NCBI RefSeq assembly: GCF_932294415.1
Contig: NC_065537.1
Coordinates: 6,056,349 to 6,120,348, forward strand
Direction: 5' to 3'
Length of the DNA stretch: 64,000 nucleotides
From: Quercus robur
Lineage: Eukaryota; Streptophyta; Magnoliopsida; Fagales; Fagaceae
In this document: in pieces, positions 20,483 through 30,473 of the stretch
Numbering within the stretch: position 1 is the stretch's first letter
How the letters are laid out: every line of letters starts with the position of its first letter
Position numbers and translations under genes: made by a program
The notes under the pieces: model-generated
Told to the model about the DNA's origin: nothing
Database searches by the model: none
The model's input: the letters and a program-made list of their open reading frames with translations, nothing else

Positions 20483-22939
20483 CTATGAAAAGGGAACTCG
20501 ACGCTCTTTCAAATCTTCAAAATCATCTACTATTGAATCCAAACTAAATGTCGAAGCTATATCCTTTTCAATGTATAACATCAAAGAGTCATTCAAAAAG
20601 TCATCTTCCATTTTGTTTCGAAGTTCAGTTTTGACAAGTTTCATAGCTGAAAATGCTCGCTCTGTAGTAGCAGTAGAAACTGGAAGAGTAAGCACAAGTA
20701 TCATCATTCTATAAACAAGTTTGTAGTGTTCTGAATTTCCAGTTCTCACTAACCATTGAGATAACTCAGATAAACTTTTCAATTTTTTGAACTCTGGATC
20801 TTGGACTACATTATGCTCAAAATGATAAAGCTCATTCTCCAACACTTGTTTGTCATAATCTGTGAAATCTTGTGGATAGAAATTCTTTACCAACAAACAA
20901 AGATCACTAATTCTGAAAGATTTTAATGCCTCTCGAGGTTCTAAAGCTGAGCTAAGCCTAAGCAACTCCATTGCATCTTCATTAAACCGATAATTTAGTT
21001 CCTGTAGTTGAGAATCTATTGTAGCATAAAAAATATTTACTCGATAATGATGCTCATTTGTAACGTTATCTGGTTGATTACGAGCTCGACCTCGCCTCGC
21101 AACATAACGAGCATTCATATCCAGGACATCAATGCGATGCTTCTCACAAAATGATATCACAGTGGTGAGTAAGCCATCCCATCCATCATCTCTAAATTTT
21201 TGGATAAGTGCTTTAGTAGATGAAACTAAATGCATAGCATTTAAAATGTCTTGAGATTGGCTTTGCAAAGCTTGACAAAGTTTATCAGTGATCTCCATAG
21301 TTTCCTTCTCAAGATGCAAGATGAAAACAAATTCAAATGAAGTTAAACCTTCATAAGCTGACTCTCCTTCTGCCCGATTTTCTCCATCAATTGCACCATC
21401 AATTATATTTTGTAAAACTTCAACAGTTGAACTAAATATCCTTAATAAGCTAGAAACTGATCTAAAATGTGAACTCCAACGTGTTTCTCCAGGTCGTTGT
21501 AAAGTGCCAATTTGATTAAGTCCACTTCCAGTCTCAAGCTCTTCAAGATCAATTAAACGTGCTATTTCATTAGCATTGGCAACTTTCAATTGCTCATTGC
21601 GCTTGCATGAAGCACTAACAATTTTGATCAGAAAAAGCAATATAAGAAAAAAATGACTAATGGGAACAACTTGTTTTGATGCTTTTACTAATGCCAATTG
21701 TAAGCGATGTGCAAAACAATGGATATAGTAAGCATATGGGCAATCATTCAAAATCAAAGCTTGTAATCCATTCCACATACCTCGCATGTTGCTTGCTCCA
21801 TCATATCCTTGCCCTCGAATATTTTGTATATCTAAGCAATATTGAGATAACAAAGAATATATCCCCTTCTTTAGAGTCAAAGCTGCAGTGTCAACAACAT
21901 GAATAAGCCCAAAAAAGTGTTCTTTCACAAAGCCTTCTGCATCAACATATCTAAACACCACAGCCATTTGCTCTTTCATGGACTCATCACGAGCTTCATC
22001 AACCATTATGCAAAACTTTGCATCACCAATTTCTTCCCGAATGGCCTTCTTCACTTTGGCTGAGAAAACATGTAGAATTTCCTTTTGAATCCTAGGTGAT
22101 GTGTAGGTTGCATTTTTTGGAGCTTTTTCTATTATTTCAGCAACCTTCTCATTCCAAAAAGTCACAATACCCAATGATTCATGAAAGTTCCCACGATTTA
22201 ATGAACTAAAACTTTCATCTCGACCTCTAAAAGCTATAGCTTGAAAGGCAAGATATCGCACAATAAAAATTGTGGCCTTCAATTGCAACCGATTATTTGC
22301 AATTTGTTCAGTAGTGAAATGATCAACTACTCTTTGCAAATGCTGCGATTGGTTCATCAAATCCTTACACATTTGCTCAGCAACTCTATGAGCTGAGTTA
22401 GGATCTTTTCCTATATGAACTTGAAAAGAACAATCTTTGCCCCCAACCTTTTTCCAATTTCTAAATCCACCAACAATAAATGTATTTTGTCCCACAACCA
22501 CATTTGGATTATGAAAGACAAAGCAGGGTAGACAATAAGCTGCATCTGTTGTAGGAGAATATTCAAGCCATTTTGAATTATTTCTATACCAAGAAGCTTG
22601 AAAACTACGATTCTGCTTTCCACTTTTTTTGAATGTCTCTAGAGGAGGTTGGTGCGGACCTTTTTTAATGTAAGCCCGTCGAATTTCATCACGTTGATTA
22701 ACATGATATTCCCATATTTGTTTGCGTGTTCCGGGATCATAATCCAAAGAATCAAGGTCAATTCTTTGAAATTGTGTTTGAGAGATTGGAACATTCGCAT
22801 TTTCCGGAATTGGAACATCCGCATTTTCCGGAATTGGAATAGCAACATTAGTTGTTGGCAATTCCATGTTGACTTCAGAAGAATTTGAAGTTGAACCCTT
22901 TCTTTTGAAAAAATCAAGCATTGTAGTTGATTTTTTCAT
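20483..22939 (-). CDS. hAT transposase, TTF/ZMYM1-type with DUF4371
   Basis: 818 residues in one frame, about the full length of plant 'zinc finger MYM-type protein 1-like' transposases. It starts MKKSTTMLDFFKRKG, the usual N-terminal box. A TTF-type zinc finger follows (W-Y...CLPC at 136-139, then H175 and H184). The DUF4371/RNase H-like core has D314 in IMVDEARD and D380 in GYDGASNMRG; E760 in TERAFS precedes the hAT C-terminal dimerisation region (about 730-800). All catalytic acids are present. A small tandem repeat, IPIPENAD/VPIPENAN, lies at 34-49. An acceptor-like TTTGTAG lies just before the ATG, and a good donor CACAG|GTATTT is at about 23726, so a 5' UTR intron of about 780 bp is likely. 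The enzyme would cut and paste this element. Confidence 0.9.
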   Translation of the reverse strand: MKKSTTMLDFFKRKGSTSNSSEVNMELPTTNVAIPIPENADVPIPENANVPISQTQFQRIDLDSLDYDPGTRKQIWEYHVNQRDEIRRAYIKKGPHQPPLETFKKSGKQNRSFQASWYRNNSKWLEYSPTTDAAYCLPCFVFHNPNVVVGQNTFIVGGFRNWKKVGGKDCSFQVHIGKDPNSAHRVAEQMCKDLMNQSQHLQRVVDHFTTEQIANNRLQLKATIFIVRYLAFQAIAFRGRDESFSSLNRGNFHESLGIVTFWNEKVAEIIEKAPKNATYTSPRIQKEILHVFSAKVKKAIREEIGDAKFCIMVDEARDESMKEQMAVVFRYVDAEGFVKEHFFGLIHVVDTAALTLKKGIYSLLSQYCLDIQNIRGQGYDGASNMRGMWNGLQALILNDCPYAYYIHCFAHRLQLALVKASKQVVPISHFFLILLFLIKIVSASCKRNEQLKVANANEIARLIDLEELETGSGLNQIGTLQRPGETRWSSHFRSVSSLLRIFSSTVEVLQNIIDGAIDGENRAEGESAYEGLTSFEFVFILHLEKETMEITDKLCQALQSQSQDILNAMHLVSSTKALIQKFRDDGWDGLLTTVISFCEKHRIDVLDMNARYVARRGRARNQPDNVTNEHHYRVNIFYATIDSQLQELNYRFNEDAMELLRLSSALEPREALKSFRISDLCLLVKNFYPQDFTDYDKQVLENELYHFEHNVVQDPEFKKLKSLSELSQWLVRTGNSEHYKLVYRMMILVLTLPVSTATTERAFSAMKLVKTELRNKMEDDFLNDSLMLYIEKDIASTFSLDSIVDDFEDLKERRVPFS

Positions 22940-22945
22940 GATCTA

Positions 22946-23726
22946 CAAATAAAATAAAAATTATATAAGAATTACCGTTATTTTTTTAAATTTGTGTGAT
23001 AATTTCTTATATTATATGATTTTTTTTTTTCTTTTTGTCTTTTATCTGCCTTTAATATCTTTGTGTTTAAACTGCCTTTATTTATGTCTATGTGTTGTCT
23101 CTTCCTTTATTTATATCTTTTATGTTTTTTGTATCTTTGTATTGTCTCTTGTCTTCATCTTCCTAATTCTGACCCACTAACCCAAATATCCAATAAATCC
23201 CACTACAGACAGTCAAGCACTACTCACAAAAACTTTTCTTAACTTTACTTTTTTGTTTTTTTGTTTTCTCCCCTGTCGCTTGTCTTTGCCCAACAGCAAC
23301 TCCACACCACTTTTCCCTATTCCCTATTATTATGTCCAACTAATGTCCAACACTCCAACTACCGGTCAACAAAAGGCACAAAGCATCTGACTCTATCTCT
23401 TTTCTATTTCTTTTATCTATATAATGCAAGGCAGCAAGAGCCACAGCCCACAAACACAGTCACAAAGCCAAAAACCCAAAAAAAACAAAAAAAAAACACA
23501 CAGTTCAGTTCAGCGGCTTCAGCCGCAGCACAACACAAGCAGTCAAGCACCAAATCAGTTATCAGTAAAAACTAAAAACACAAACAAGAAACACTCAAAC
23601 ACCACAAGCAGTAGCACAGCTGCATAGTTTCTTAATTTCTTTGATTCTCAGAATCTCAGATCACAGATTCACAACACAAGGTTTTGAAATTTGAAGGAAA
23701 AGATAAGAGTTAAAGAGTAAATACCT
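22946..23726 (-). other. Probable 5' UTR intron and leader of the transposase gene
   Basis: On the minus strand a donor CAG|GTATTT (about 23726) and an acceptor TTTGTAG (about 22946) bracket CT- and A-rich non-coding sequence. The frames on either strand here are low-complexity. The assignment depends on splice-site sequence only. Confidence 0.45.
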
Positions 23727-23739
23727 GTGATTCTGTGAA

Positions 23740-24080
23740 GGCTCGAAGCTGGGCTGGGCAGATCGGGAAACGGCAACCGGCGGCAGCAGCAGCAAGTTGA
23801 TCTCGTCTCGCGTGGCGGCGTGGCCCGCGTGGGTCTCGCTCGAAGCAGCTGGGTTCGCTCTCGCCGGCGTGGGTCTCGCTCGAAGCAGCTGGGTTCGCTC
23901 TCGTCGGCGTGGGTCTCGCTCGAAGCAGCTGGGTTCGCTCTCGTCGGAGTGGGTCTCGCCGGCGTGGGTCTCGCTCTCGCCGCGTGGCTCAGGGACTCTA
24001 TCGCTCTCGTCTCTCTCGCTCTCGTCTCGCTCGTCTCTCTCGCTCTCGTCTCGCTCCGTCACGGTCTCTCACTTTCCTTT
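23740..24080 (-). promoter_or_regulatory. GC-rich promoter-like island of the hAT
   Basis: This is among the most G/C- and CpG-rich stretches of the window, upstream of the transposase leader on the minus strand. It contains the minisatellite at 23827-23985 and a (TCTCGC)n-like tract at 24000-24060. Its position between the transposase gene and the right end of the hAT suits a promoter. It also points toward the DUF7903 gene, 430-770 bp away, and could influence it. Confidence 0.4.
23827..23985. repeat. 40-bp minisatellite in the hAT promoter region
   Basis: Three full 40-bp units start at 23827, 23867 and 23907, each with 'gcgtgggtctcgctcgaag', followed by shorter units at 23947 and 23962. 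The full units are almost identical. Confidence 0.85.
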
Positions 24081-24172
24081 CTGTTTTTTTTTTCTTTTTT
24101 TTCCTTTGGTTTTTGCTTTGGTTTTTGCATTCTCCGTTTGGTTTTGGACTGCTGAGGTTGAGATTTTTTCTC

Positions 24173-24214
<42 letters not shown>

Positions 24215-24511
24215 TGGTGGATTGACATGGGTTATGGCCTTATGGGCTCTGCTCTGCTCTGAGCTGGCCGGATTATGGGCTAGGGGAAGGGGGGTTCATG
24301 CCGGATGATGGGCTAGGGGAAGGGGGGCCGGAGCAAAAATTTCAGGGGGGCCCAAGCCCCTATTTTTTTATTTTGAAAAAATTTTACTTGCTAAAAAATT
24401 TTTTTTTTGGGCCCAGGGGGGGCTCGGGCCCCCTTTGCCTTGTACCTGGGTCCATCCCTGATTGAAGTGATCATTTGTTTGTAGTAGCAGTAGTAGAAGT
24501 TCATAGGTATT

Positions 24512-27500
24512 ATGGCCTACATTCCTCCACACAAGCGTCACTCATACGAAGCTGGTAGTAGTAGTGATAGGCATAATAGACCCTCACCAATCCCACTATC
24601 GCTTGTTCCTCAATTCAGGAGAAACCTTAATTTGAGGTTGCCACCCAAACCCTTTTCACAAAGAAGTGGAAAGATCGTTTATAAGTATGCAGAGCAGGCT
24701 ATTTCCACATGGTTTCCTGTTGGTTTGGATCACAATCACCAGTTTCCATCTTCTGTACATGTTGACTCTGTTCCCTTGCAGCTTTTTGAGAGAACAACAG
24801 GAATAAATCCACTAGTTTTGTTCAACAACAACAATCATCCAGGTAAATGTTACTATTTTTCTGCTCTAATTTTTTTTGGTAACTAATTATTAATAATGGG
24901 TTTGTTGGTTTTGGTTAGTTGAGCAAGTGAGGAGTCCATGGGTGTATATAGCAGAAAATGTTGTGTCAGACTTGCTTTCTTCCTTCGAAAATGTCAAAAA
25001 TGAAATCTTGGACTTGGAAGATGTCAAGCCAAAGTTGGTTGCTAGATTTGGAAAAATTCTTTTTCATGAGTAAGTCGTGCTTCTATTCTACTCTCTGAGT
25101 TGCTGTTTTTGGTTAGTAGTTTTTTTTTTTTTGGTACACCCTATGAAAATCTGATTCAGTATAATAAAAAAAATGTGAAATAATGAGGTTGGCACAAAGA
25201 AGTGAGTGAGATAAATCCAAAAGCATGAGTATTAGGATGACACTTATTTGTTATGCACTTTGCTACCTCAAAACTAAGCAAGGCATCCTGGCCTAGAGCT
25301 TTATCTCCTTGTATTTCCTTAAGCACATCTAGCACCTCTTCTTTCTTGAACTTCCTCTTATGAGGAGGCCTGTACTCTCTTTAAAAGAGTTGGCTTAGTT
25401 AAAAATTTCTGATGCAATGATAGTGATTTGTAAATGCCATTATTTAGTGGATGTATTTGCTAGCAGTCAGTGATTAATAGGTGTTTTGACTTCCTTTATT
25501 TGTTTTTTGGTTTGGTATTGGTAAGTGAACATAAGCACTTAATGGGTCTTGAACCCATGAACTTGGCCTTTCACCCAATTCTTATGGCGAGAGCATTTAA
25601 GCCAGCGCTCATTGGCAACTTCTCTAATAGATTTGATGCCCTAGATTTTGGCTAAGTAGCAATTTGAGCCCTTTGGTTTCAGCCTTCGATAAGAATCCAT
25701 GTGCTTGCACAAATTAATCCAATGTCACATCTGAGTGTCAATAGATTGACTGATCAAACAATTCATTTGTTTTGGCAACAACATCTGGATCATTTCATAT
25801 CCCATTTAATAAATTGTACTAAATTGTTTGAAGTAATGAATGTATTGATATTGATGTTTTGTAACTTCGAAGATTTCACATATCAAATTTGTAATAATAG
25901 AACCCTTTAATATACTTGGAAGAGTTAAGTAGCTACAACTTTCTCATGTAATTTCTCAAAAAAAAAAAAAAAAAAAATTCTCATGTAGGAGCCCTTCAAT
26001 CAGCGAAGAAACTACAAGAGTAGGTTTGGCTGCAGAAACTACATTGAGTAAATTGAGGAGATCATTTTACACAAATATTCCTAGTTCATATATGGAAAAC
26101 ATTAAGGGAGAAGTTGCCCAAAAGATTATAGTTGATTTTGAAGAGGAGAAAGATTTATACCATGTACAGGTATTTCTTTTGCTGAATACCTCTGCTTATT
26201 ATTTTCACAATTATGCCTTTTGATTCAGTTGGCCACTGACTTCCCCAATTTACTTTCTCATTTTGTATAGTTGTCTGATGCCACACTACCAGATTCAACT
26301 ATTTCTTGCAAATGCAGTGTGATAAAAGAAGACAAAAGGCTTCAACTTTGTAAGGCAAGTTTTCTGCTTAATATTGATGCACATTGCATTCAAATCATGC
26401 TTAGGTCTGAACTTGTTACCCGGGTTGCTGATGATTTGTTTTCTTCTTGTTTTATTATTTTTATGTGACAAATAAATCAATTTAACGTGAAAAAGTATAG
26501 AGAGAAAAAATGATGAGGTTTAGTATCTCCTAGTTGCTGCCTTTTCTTTTTTGGATAAATGGAATTTTTCTTACTATTTAAGGTTTGGGATTTGATTCAT
26601 TATGGGGAGAGAGAGAGAGAGGGATTTGGGACTAGCATTGGTGAAAAAGAAAAAGAATCTCTGATTTTTTTTTTCCCCCTTTTTCTAGGTATATTTGACT
26701 TTCCTTCCAATTGTTTATTATGTGTGATTTGAGACTTATGTTCAAATGTCACTATATTCTTGTAGATTGAATTACACCCATTGCGTCATATGGTTATAGA
26801 CATATCGTGCCTTGATAAAAACTTAGACCTAAGGCTGATGCTATCCACCAAGAGGACCTTAACAGCTCTCACTGTAAGTTTCATGTCTATATTTGCTGTC
26901 ATCTACGTTATTTTACATTATTTCACAAAAAAATTGGTCATTTTCATCCCAAAATCATTCCAAATCAACATAGTCTTAAAGAAAACTACACAAGGAGAAA
27001 TCTTTATGCTGGAGCTTTTATGCAACTGAATCACCCATTTCCGGAGGAGAAAATATGTGGTATAATTTTCAATTGTTATGCATAGACACGTGTCTCTTCA
27101 GGCAAGAAACTTACCAACATCCACCTGAGTTTCCAGCAAAACGTTTCCTCTAGACGAACATGAATTTGGTATTTGCAAATAGAATAATGTTTCTATAAAT
27201 CAAGTTTTAGTCTTGACTTCTAAAAAAGTTTTTTTTTTTTTTTATGAGGTAAAGTTTTGGTCAGGAAATGGTTTCACCTAACCTAAAGATTAGGAATGGT
27301 AACGGGTCGGGTTCGGGCCGGATTTTTCTATATCCGGACCCGACCTGCGGGCCAAGACCCATGGCCCGGACCCGGCCCGTTAACTAAGCGGGTTTTTTTC
27401 CCGGGGCCCGTGGGGCGGACTGGGCCCAATTCATGGCCCAACCAAAAAAAAAAAAAAAATTTCAAATCCAAACACAAACACAGATCCAAACACAATCACA

Positions 27501-27980
27501 AACACAAACACAAACAAAGAAATCACATACACAAATTTCAGATCTACATTTTCACCACAAAATTTTCAGATCTATGATTTTCATTTTTCCCTTTCAGAAA
27601 TCATAAACACACACAAATACAAACACAAATTCACATGATTGAGGCGAACTGAACCCAGAAAAAAAATGGAGACACTGCGAGATCGGCGAAGGTGAGGAAG
27701 AAACAGCCTCCTTCCCTTCTTAAATCTGTCGGAACGGCGAGGATCTTTAACTATTCTGGTATCGGTACTTCCATCTGTCAGAAACGGGAGTCCTGCTAGC
27801 TTTTTTCTAATGAGTTCGTGATGTTCATCACGCAATACATACGGCTTGTGGCTGTGCGTGTGAGATCATTGAGAGATGAAGAGATGAGAGGCAGTGATTG
27901 AGGGAGCTGAGGAGATGAGAGGCGTGAGAGGCATGAGAGGCTGAACTGAGGAGAGGAAATGAAATTTTAGGGTTTAACTC

Positions 27981-28017
<37 letters not shown>

Positions 28018-29266
28018 GAGGGTAATTTAGTAATTTTATATATAATATAACCGGGTCGGGTTTCGGGTTTTTTTAATAAAACCCGGACCCGCTTCGGGTT
28101 TTTTTTTAAAAACCCATACCCGACCCTATTCTTTATCGGACCGGGTAAAATCCGGCCCATTAAGATCGGACCGGGCCAGGTATCCGCGGATCGGATCTAA
28201 ATTGCCATCCCTACTAAAGATTTAATTTTGACTCATTTTCTATTTGTTTATTTATTTACTAGGCTTTTAATCACAAGCTTTGCACGTGAGAAATTGAGCA
28301 TTTGATAGAATAATAATAATAATAGTTGTGTGTTCAAAAGCTTTATACAATTATCTACGATGAAATAATTAGTAATAATCCTTCAAATTTTAACATTATT
28401 CAAAGTATGTAAAGAAACAAAGCAAATATATATATATACACACACTAGGGAAAACAACAATAGACAAGATATAAGGATGGCACCTTTTCTTTTTCCTTGG
28501 ACTTTTTAAGCAGAGGTGAAGCAAAACCTGGCCTAATTGTCTCCCAACCTTTATTTTACGGCAAACTAGAAGATGCTAGTAAGTAAGAGCAAGAGGTGTG
28601 CATTAAAAAAATCTAGTTAGAGTTAAAATTATAATGGTTGAGCTAATTGTATATAATTTTTACTACAAAATGGATTATTTATATTATAAATAAATTAAAA
28701 ATAATAACTTCATTTTTATAAGTAATAAAAATAATAACTTCATATCTTATGAACTTATTTACAAACTAACACAATCCAATCTTAAGTCTGTATAAGTATA
28801 ATTTTTTTTTTATATATATAATTATATAAGTACACTTTTATACATATACACACATGAACATATAATATTATGTATACTTAAATCAATGATTGTACTCTCA
28901 AGTTTGTTCACAAACAGATTATTATGTTGGAGTTGACTTATTTAATAGTTAAGAGTACTTAAGCTTGAACTTGGTTCATTTACTAAATAAACAAACACAA
29001 ACAAGATATTTCCCAAATCGAGCTCAAATTGTTTATAAATTATAAATAACTCGGTTCATCTACAGCCGTAGGACATGTGTGTGTGCATTCAAATGCCTAT
29101 GTATACACATGAAAATAAATATAAAAAAAAAAAACATATTTTTATCATGCTGAAGTTAAGTTTAGGTTAAAGTTTTATGGTCCTTATTGATAGAAAATTT
29201 AAGATTCATAATATTAATTTTTTCCCTCTACACATTTTAGTCGGAAGGATGAATTATCATCATCAT

Positions 29267-29314
<48 letters not shown>

Positions 29315-30473
29315 GATAAATTGTTACTAGAATTGGGAGAGGGGGGGATTTGTACCTTAGTTCTCCTTATAAAGGAGACCAATCAATGGCACTAAGCTAC
29401 AAGGATCCTGACATTATCATCTTCTTTTGTATGAAGCAATTGGACTAAAAAAGAAAAATAGAAGAAAAAAATAGAAAAAGAAAAAATTTGAAAACAGGGG
29501 TGGAATTGGACTAATCTTACCATATGGGATAGTTTTAGCATGGTATTTCTTTCTCCTAGGAGTCTAAGACTTAAATTTGTGACCAAACTAATTTATGTAT
29601 TCTCCAGGATGATGAGATGCAAAGCATTAGAAGTCTTATTAATTCTGCAATTCTAGATCCAGATGTGAAGGGTGGGTTGAGATGGCCCTTGGGGAAGGCA
29701 TCTTCTGGAGGTAGATATTGTGTGGTGGGGGTTTGGCACACAATAGCTAAAGATTATAAAAGTTCATCATTGAGCCTGAAAGTGAGACATGCTGATCGAT
29801 ATGATTTTAGAACTTCAACCGGGGAAGCTACAAGGGAGATAAATTTGAAGCTGAAAAACATTGTCTCATTATTACAAGTAAGTAACGTATATAACTGAGA
29901 TGCTTATTATAAGTGAATAAGGAGCTTAGTCCATGAAATCTAATTGAGGAACAAATGTCTAACTAGATTTTGTTTTGTTACATTCTTTCCTGTAAGGACC
30001 ATTCCATAACTTTACTTCAAATTAAATTTTGCCATCACATCATTAGATTATGTGTTCTATTTCATATGAATTAGATGTTATTTGCTATCAAATCCATAAA
30101 TTCATACATTTAATGTTTTTGTGATTTAGTTAAGTTTACTAGCATTTTATAGGAGATCCTAAGTATTTTAGGTTTTATTTTCTTTAGTTCCAAGTTAGTG
30201 TTTTATCAGTTATTATCTTATTAGATTTTTAGTTTACTAGTCAAACTAGGAGTCTGACTTTAATATTGCTTATGCTTTACTACAGCATATAGATACAAAT
30301 TGGGATGGGTGTCTTTTTCTCTTTCCTTTATTTCTTCATTATGTGTTATGAACTCCTCTTTCAATTTTCAGGAACAGGAGGTTGTTGAGGTTAGTTCGGT
30401 TGCCAAGATGCTTAAAGACCACTTGAAATTGATATGGGATCATTTCTTATGCTGTGAACATTTTTTGACATGA
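24512..30473 (+). CDS. DUF7903-type plant protein, seven exons, 408 aa
   Basis: Exons: 24512-24842, 24919-25069, 25989-26169, 26271-26354, 26766-26873, 29608-29877, 30372-30473. Phases join without a break and give 408 residues, starting MAYIPPHKRHS and ending CCEHFLT. The MAYIPPHKRHS start is the hallmark of a plant-only family of unknown function that I know as DUF7903; no catalytic motif, signal peptide or membrane segment is seen. All introns are GT-AG except intron 4 (26355-26765), which has a GC donor (AAG|GCAAGT). Intron 5 (2.7 kb) holds a short hAT element and intron 2 a LINE fragment. The start codon is 51 bp from the right end of the autonomous hAT. The gene looks functional in coding terms, though its upstream region has been displaced. 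Exon borders are my reading of splice sites. Confidence 0.85.
25255..25385 (-). pseudogene. LINE reverse-transcriptase fragment in intron 2
   Basis: The minus strand reads FKKEEVLDVLKEIQGDKALGQDA, which matches the plant LINE block 'F.EEEV..V...M.GDKAPGPDG' that opens the reverse transcriptase domain. It then decays. It sits within intron 2 of the DUF7903 gene in antisense orientation. Confidence 0.5.
27291..28213. mobile_element. Short non-autonomous hAT element in intron 5, 923 bp
   Basis: The 8-bp target duplication CTAAAGAT stands at 27283-27290 and 28214-28221. The ends are TAGGAATGGTAAC and, as reverse complement of the right end, TAGGGATGGCAATT. The sub-terminal arms are rich in CGGGTCGGGTT and CCGGACCCG words on both sides and can pair with each other. 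The interior has CACAAA-rich and GAGAGA/TATA tracts and no credible gene. The element lies wholly inside intron 5 of the DUF7903 gene and would be spliced out. Confidence 0.85.
29267..29308. repeat. (TA)n microsatellite
   Basis: About 21 TA units without interruption in intron 5 of the DUF7903 gene. Similar shorter runs occur through the window (for example near 13653, 14286, 19160, 34873, 39252, 39979 and 63455). Confidence 0.9.

Larger units (their letters stand above)
20226..24460 (-). mobile_element. Autonomous-looking hAT transposon, 4235 bp
   Basis: Perfect 8-bp target duplication ATTGAAGT at 20218-20225 and 24461-24468. The ends CAGGGACGAACGCAGG (left) and CAGGGATGGACCCAGG (reverse complement of the right) are imperfect inverted repeats. 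A G/C-rich sub-terminal stretch ('gggggggct' and 'agccccccc' types) lies at both sides. The single large gene inside is read leftward and encodes an uninterrupted 818-residue transposase (20483-22939). Clean ends, a perfect duplication and an open transposase frame all suggest recent activity. Confidence 0.93.

Noticed and set aside
23797-24262. Arginine/serine-rich plus-strand frames of 111-142 residues
   Set aside because: They are translations of the GC-rich minisatellite and TCTCGC/poly-T tracts in the hAT, on the strand opposite to the transposase.
27581-28160. Minus-strand frames of 84 and 110 residues
   Set aside because: They lie inside the short hAT element and consist of repeat-derived sequence, including TATA/GAGA tracts.
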